From contig JAFABT010000092.1 of assembly GCA_023425905.1 (NCBI GenBank), positions 1 through 7,601 on the forward strand: DNA of 7,601 nucleotides, read 5' to 3'. The notes beneath the pieces are model-generated. The model did no database searches, had not been told where the DNA came from, and saw only the letters and a program-made list of their open reading frames with translations. This document shows, piece after piece, positions 5,636-7,601 of the stretch; position 1 is the first letter of the stretch, and each line of letters starts with the position of its first letter. The stretch is from Actinomycetes bacterium. GTDB taxonomy: Bacteria; Actinomycetota; Actinomycetes; Actinomycetales; Cellulomonadaceae. A program made the position numbers and the translations under genes.

Positions 5636-6310
5636 TCATCCTTCGTCGATCGGGGCCGCGGGCCACGCCGCGGCGAGACGTGCCCGTGTGTCGGCGAGCA
5701 GCTCGGGAAGCGCCTTGGTCTGGGCGATGATCGGCAGGAAGTTGGCGTCCCCGCCCCATCGCGGCACGACGTGCTGGTGCAGGTGCGGGGCGATCCCGGC
5801 TCCGGCGACGACGCCCTGGTTCATCCCCAGGTTGAACCCGTCCGGCCGGTAGACGGACCGGGTGACGGTCATCGCCGTGCGGGTGAGGGCGGCGACCTCC
5901 CCGACCTCTTCCTCGGTGAGCTCCGTGTAGTCGGCGACGTGCCGGTAGGGGCACACGAGGAGATGGCCGGAGTTGTACGGGAAGAGGTTGAGGACGACGT
6001 AGGCGGTCACCCCGCGCGCGACGACGAGCCCGTCGGCGTCCGCGAGGCCTGGGATGCGGCAGAACGGACAGGCGTTGCCACCGTCGTCCGCGTGATGCGG
6101 CTTGGCGTCGCCCGCGACGTAGGCCATGCGGTGAGGAGTCCACAAGCGGCCGAAGCCGTCGCGGACGCCAGCGAAGGCCCCCGCCCCCTCGGCAGCAAGA
6201 CCTGCGCCCTCGGCAACAGGACCCGCGCCCTCGGCAGCGGGACCCGCGCCCTCGGCAGCGGGACCCGCGTTCTCGGCAGCGGGACCCGCGTTCTCGGGGG
6301 GCGTGGGCAT
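5636..6310 (-). CDS. HIT-domain protein, Ap4A phosphorylase/hydrolase type, with repeat-extended N-terminus
   Basis: This HIT-superfamily nucleotide-binding protein belongs to the actinobacterial group that includes Rv2613c, reported as an Ap4A phosphorylase. The likely substrate is diadenosine tetraphosphate, a by-product of aminoacyl-tRNA synthetases, which fits the position after thrS. The histidine triad is H176-L-H178-Q-H180-V-V in HLHQHVVPRWGGDANF. Other family blocks are GFGRLWTPHRMAYV (52-65), YVVLNLFPYNSGHLLV (104-119) and GFNLGMNQG (158-166). C81-P-F-C84, with histidines at 72-73, H116 and H176 nearby, could bind zinc; CPFC also occurs in Streptomyces homologues as I remember them. 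Residues 6-44 are an Ala/Gly/Glu/Pro heptapeptide repeat, low in complexity and probably disordered. ATG at 6310 lies one base after the thrS stop (TGACATG) with no clear ribosome binding site. An internal ATG (M62) would cut into the conserved block, so it is not the main start. The open frame above 6310 is thrS in another frame. Confidence 0.92.
   Translation of the reverse strand: MPTPPENAGPAAENAGPAAEGAGPAAEGAGPVAEGAGLAAEGAGAFAGVRDGFGRLWTPHRMAYVAGDAKPHHADDGGNACPFCRIPGLADADGLVVARGVTAYVVLNLFPYNSGHLLVCPYRHVADYTELTEEEVGEVAALTRTAMTVTRSVYRPDGFNLGMNQGVVAGAGIAPHLHQHVVPRWGGDANFLPIIAQTKALPELLADTRARLAAAWPAAPIDEG
6186..6297 (-). repeat. 21-bp tandem repeat in the HIT gene (five copies plus a partial sixth)
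   Basis: Five 21-base units follow each other at 6186-6206, 6207-6227, 6228-6248, 6249-6269 and 6270-6290, then 7 matching bases to 6297. The third and fourth units are identical; the others differ by one to a few bases. The period is seven codons, so copy-number changes keep the frame. In protein order the units read ENAGPAA, ENAGPAA, EGAGPAA, EGAGPVA, EGAGLAA, then EGAGAFA. The near-identity points to recent slippage or unequal exchange. Confidence 0.95.
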
Positions 6311-6311
6311 G

Positions 6312-7601
6312 TCAGGCCTGGGCGCGGGAGGCGACGGCCTCGACGATGCGCGCGATCGCGTCGTCGACCGGCACACCGTTCTCCTGCGAACCGTCCCGGA
6401 AGCGGAACGAGACCGCCCCTGCCTCGGCGTCCTCGCCACCCGCGATGAGGACGAACGGCGGCTTGTGCGTGGACGCCGTCCGGATCTTCTTGCCGAAGCG
6501 GTCGTCCGACAGGTCGAGCTCGGCACGGATGCCCTGAGCCCGCAGCCGGGCGACGACGTCCGCGAGGTAGTCGTTGAACGGCTCCGCGACCGGGACCGCG
6601 ATGACCTGGACGGGAGCGAGCCACGCCGGGAACGCACCGGCGTAGTGCTCCGTGAGCACACCGAAGAACCGCTCGATGGAACCGAAGAGCGCGCGGTGGA
6701 TCATCACGGGGCGCTGGCGCGTGCCGTCGGCCGCCGTGTACTCGAGCTCGAAGCGCTCCGGGAGGTTGAAGTCGAGCTGGATCGTCGACATCTGCCAGGT
6801 GCGGCCGATCGCGTCCTTCGCCTGGACCGAGATCTTCGGGCCGTAGAAGGCCGCGCCACCCGGGTCGGGAACGAGCTCGAGGCCCGAGTCCTCGGCGACC
6901 TCACGCAGCGTCTGCGTGGCCTCCTCCCAGATCTCCTCGGACCCGACCGACTTGTCCGGGTTGCGGGTCGACAGCTCGAGGTAGAAGTCGTCGAGGCCGT
7001 AGTCCTTGAGGAGGCCCAGGACGAAGGTGAGGGTCCGGGTGAGCTCCTCCTTCATCTGCTCACGCGTGCAGTAGATGTGCGCGTCGTCCTGGGTGAGGCC
7101 GCGCACGCGGGTGAGCCCGTGGATGACGCCCGACTTCTCGTAGCGGTAGACGGTGCCGAACTCGAACAGCCGCAGCGGCAGCTCACGGTAGGACCGGCCG
7201 CGCGAACCGAAGATGAGGTTGTGCATCGGGCAGTTCATCGGCTTGAGGTAGTAGTCCTGCCCGGGCTTGCGCACCGTGCCGTCCTCGTTGAGCTCCTCGT
7301 CGAGGTGCATCGCCGGGAACATGCCGTCCTTGTACCAGTCGAGGTGGCCTGAGACCTCGTAGAGCCGGCTCTTCGTGATGTGCGGCGTCTGGACGAAGGA
7401 GTAGCCCTCCTCGATGTGGCGCCGACGGGAGTACTCCTCCATCTCGGTGCGGATGATCCCGCCCTTGGGGTGGAACACCGGCAGCCCGGAGCCGAGCTCC
7501 TCAGGGAACGAGAAGAGGTCCATCTCCGCCCCGATGCGGCGGTGGTCGCGGCGCTCCGCCTCGGCGATCCGCTCAAGGTGCGCCTTGAGGTCGTCCTTGC
7601 T
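6312..7601 (-). CDS. thrS: Threonyl-tRNA synthetase, C-terminal 429 residues (5' end outside window)
   Basis: ThrRS attaches threonine to tRNA-Thr. The frame is open to the window edge at 7601; the first residues visible are KDDLKAHLERIAEAERRDHR, just before the catalytic core, so the TGS and editing domains lie outside. The class II core is complete: motif 1 region (GSGLPVFHPKG), motif 2 (FGTVYRYEKSG...TRVRGLTQDDAH) and motif 3 (HRALFGSIERFFGVLTEHY). The three zinc ligands of the active site are present: Cys in PMNCPMH (codon 7230-7232), His in DDAHIYC and His in MIHRALFG. The last 100 or so residues form the anticodon-binding domain (VQVIAVPVAEPFNDYL to the end). The ATG at 7523 is internal (GAEMDLFSFPEE), not a start. 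The stop lies one base from the HIT gene start, so thrS heads the visible operon; its promoter is outside. Confidence 0.98.
   Translation of the reverse strand, partial: SKDDLKAHLERIAEAERRDHRRIGAEMDLFSFPEELGSGLPVFHPKGGIIRTEMEEYSRRRHIEEGYSFVQTPHITKSRLYEVSGHLDWYKDGMFPAMHLDEELNEDGTVRKPGQDYYLKPMNCPMHNLIFGSRGRSYRELPLRLFEFGTVYRYEKSGVIHGLTRVRGLTQDDAHIYCTREQMKEELTRTLTFVLGLLKDYGLDDFYLELSTRNPDKSVGSEEIWEEATQTLREVAEDSGLELVPDPGGAAFYGPKISVQAKDAIGRTWQMSTIQLDFNLPERFELEYTAADGTRQRPVMIHRALFGSIERFFGVLTEHYAGAFPAWLAPVQVIAVPVAEPFNDYLADVVARLRAQGIRAELDLSDDRFGKKIRTASTHKPPFVLIAGGEDAEAGAVSFRFRDGSQENGVPVDDAIARIVEAVASRAQA

Noticed and set aside
4783..5730. Plus-strand open frame of 315 codons opposite the acyltransferase and pgsA genes
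   Set aside because: It spans two real genes in antisense and reads as Arg/Asp/His-rich low-complexity protein, a GC artefact.
6186..6297. Possible CRISPR array or transposon end at the tandem repeat
   Set aside because: The units are contiguous with no spacers, keep a seven-codon period inside a gene, and are not flanked by cas or transposase genes.
6311..6661. N-terminal extension of the HIT protein to a start at 6661
   Set aside because: The extra 117 residues are Ser/Arg-rich and read through thrS in another frame. The ATG at 6310 lies one base after the thrS stop.
6303..7352. Plus-strand open frame of 349 codons opposite thrS
   Set aside because: The product is dominated by Arg, Asp, Glu, Val and Leu with no fold-like pattern. 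It mirrors the thrS codons and has no ribosome binding site of note.

Overview
The window is very GC-rich, with tightly packed genes and frequent GTG starts. It carries the actinobacterial phosphatidylinositol mannoside (PIM) cluster, so the host is almost certainly a member of the Actinomycetota. A Micrococcales relative such as the Cellulomonas/Sanguibacter group is my guess, but the sequence alone does not prove it. Almost everything reads on the minus strand, so the genes are described here from right to left.

Region 1 (7601 down to 2242) is one compact operon: thrS (C-terminal part), an Ap4A-type HIT protein, pgsA (phosphatidylinositol phosphate synthase), a PatA-like PIM acyltransferase, pimA (first PIM mannosyltransferase), and a small one-TM protein with LemA-like features. 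Adjacent genes overlap (ATGA or GTGA junctions) or are separated by at most 7 bases. PgsA makes the inositol phospholipid precursor, PimA adds the first mannose and PatA acylates that mannose, so three successive steps of cell-envelope PIM/lipoglycan synthesis are made together. thrS and the HIT protein share a link through Ap4A, which aminoacyl-tRNA synthetases produce and the HIT family degrades. This gene order is well known in actinobacteria.

Region 2 (2241 to 2103) is the only sizeable intergenic gap on this strand, 139 bases. It holds a hairpin directly after the last PIM-operon gene, a possible -10 box, an 8-base direct repeat and the pdxS ribosome binding site. I read it as the boundary between two transcription units.

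Region 3 (2102 down to 611) holds pdxS (pyridoxal 5'-phosphate synthase synthase subunit) and a Nudix hydrolase that overlaps it by 11 bases. The glutaminase partner pdxT, usually close to pdxS, is not in the window.

Region 4 (1 to 605, plus strand) is the C-terminal part of an unrecognised membrane protein that converges on the Nudix gene with only 5 bases between the stop codons.

I see no RNA genes, mobile elements, CRISPR arrays or phage signatures. I also see no convincing undescribed system. The points most worth a second look are a 21-bp in-frame tandem repeat at the start of the HIT gene, the separation of pdxS from pdxT, the LemA-like small protein, and a five-codon minicistron bridging the HIT and pgsA genes.
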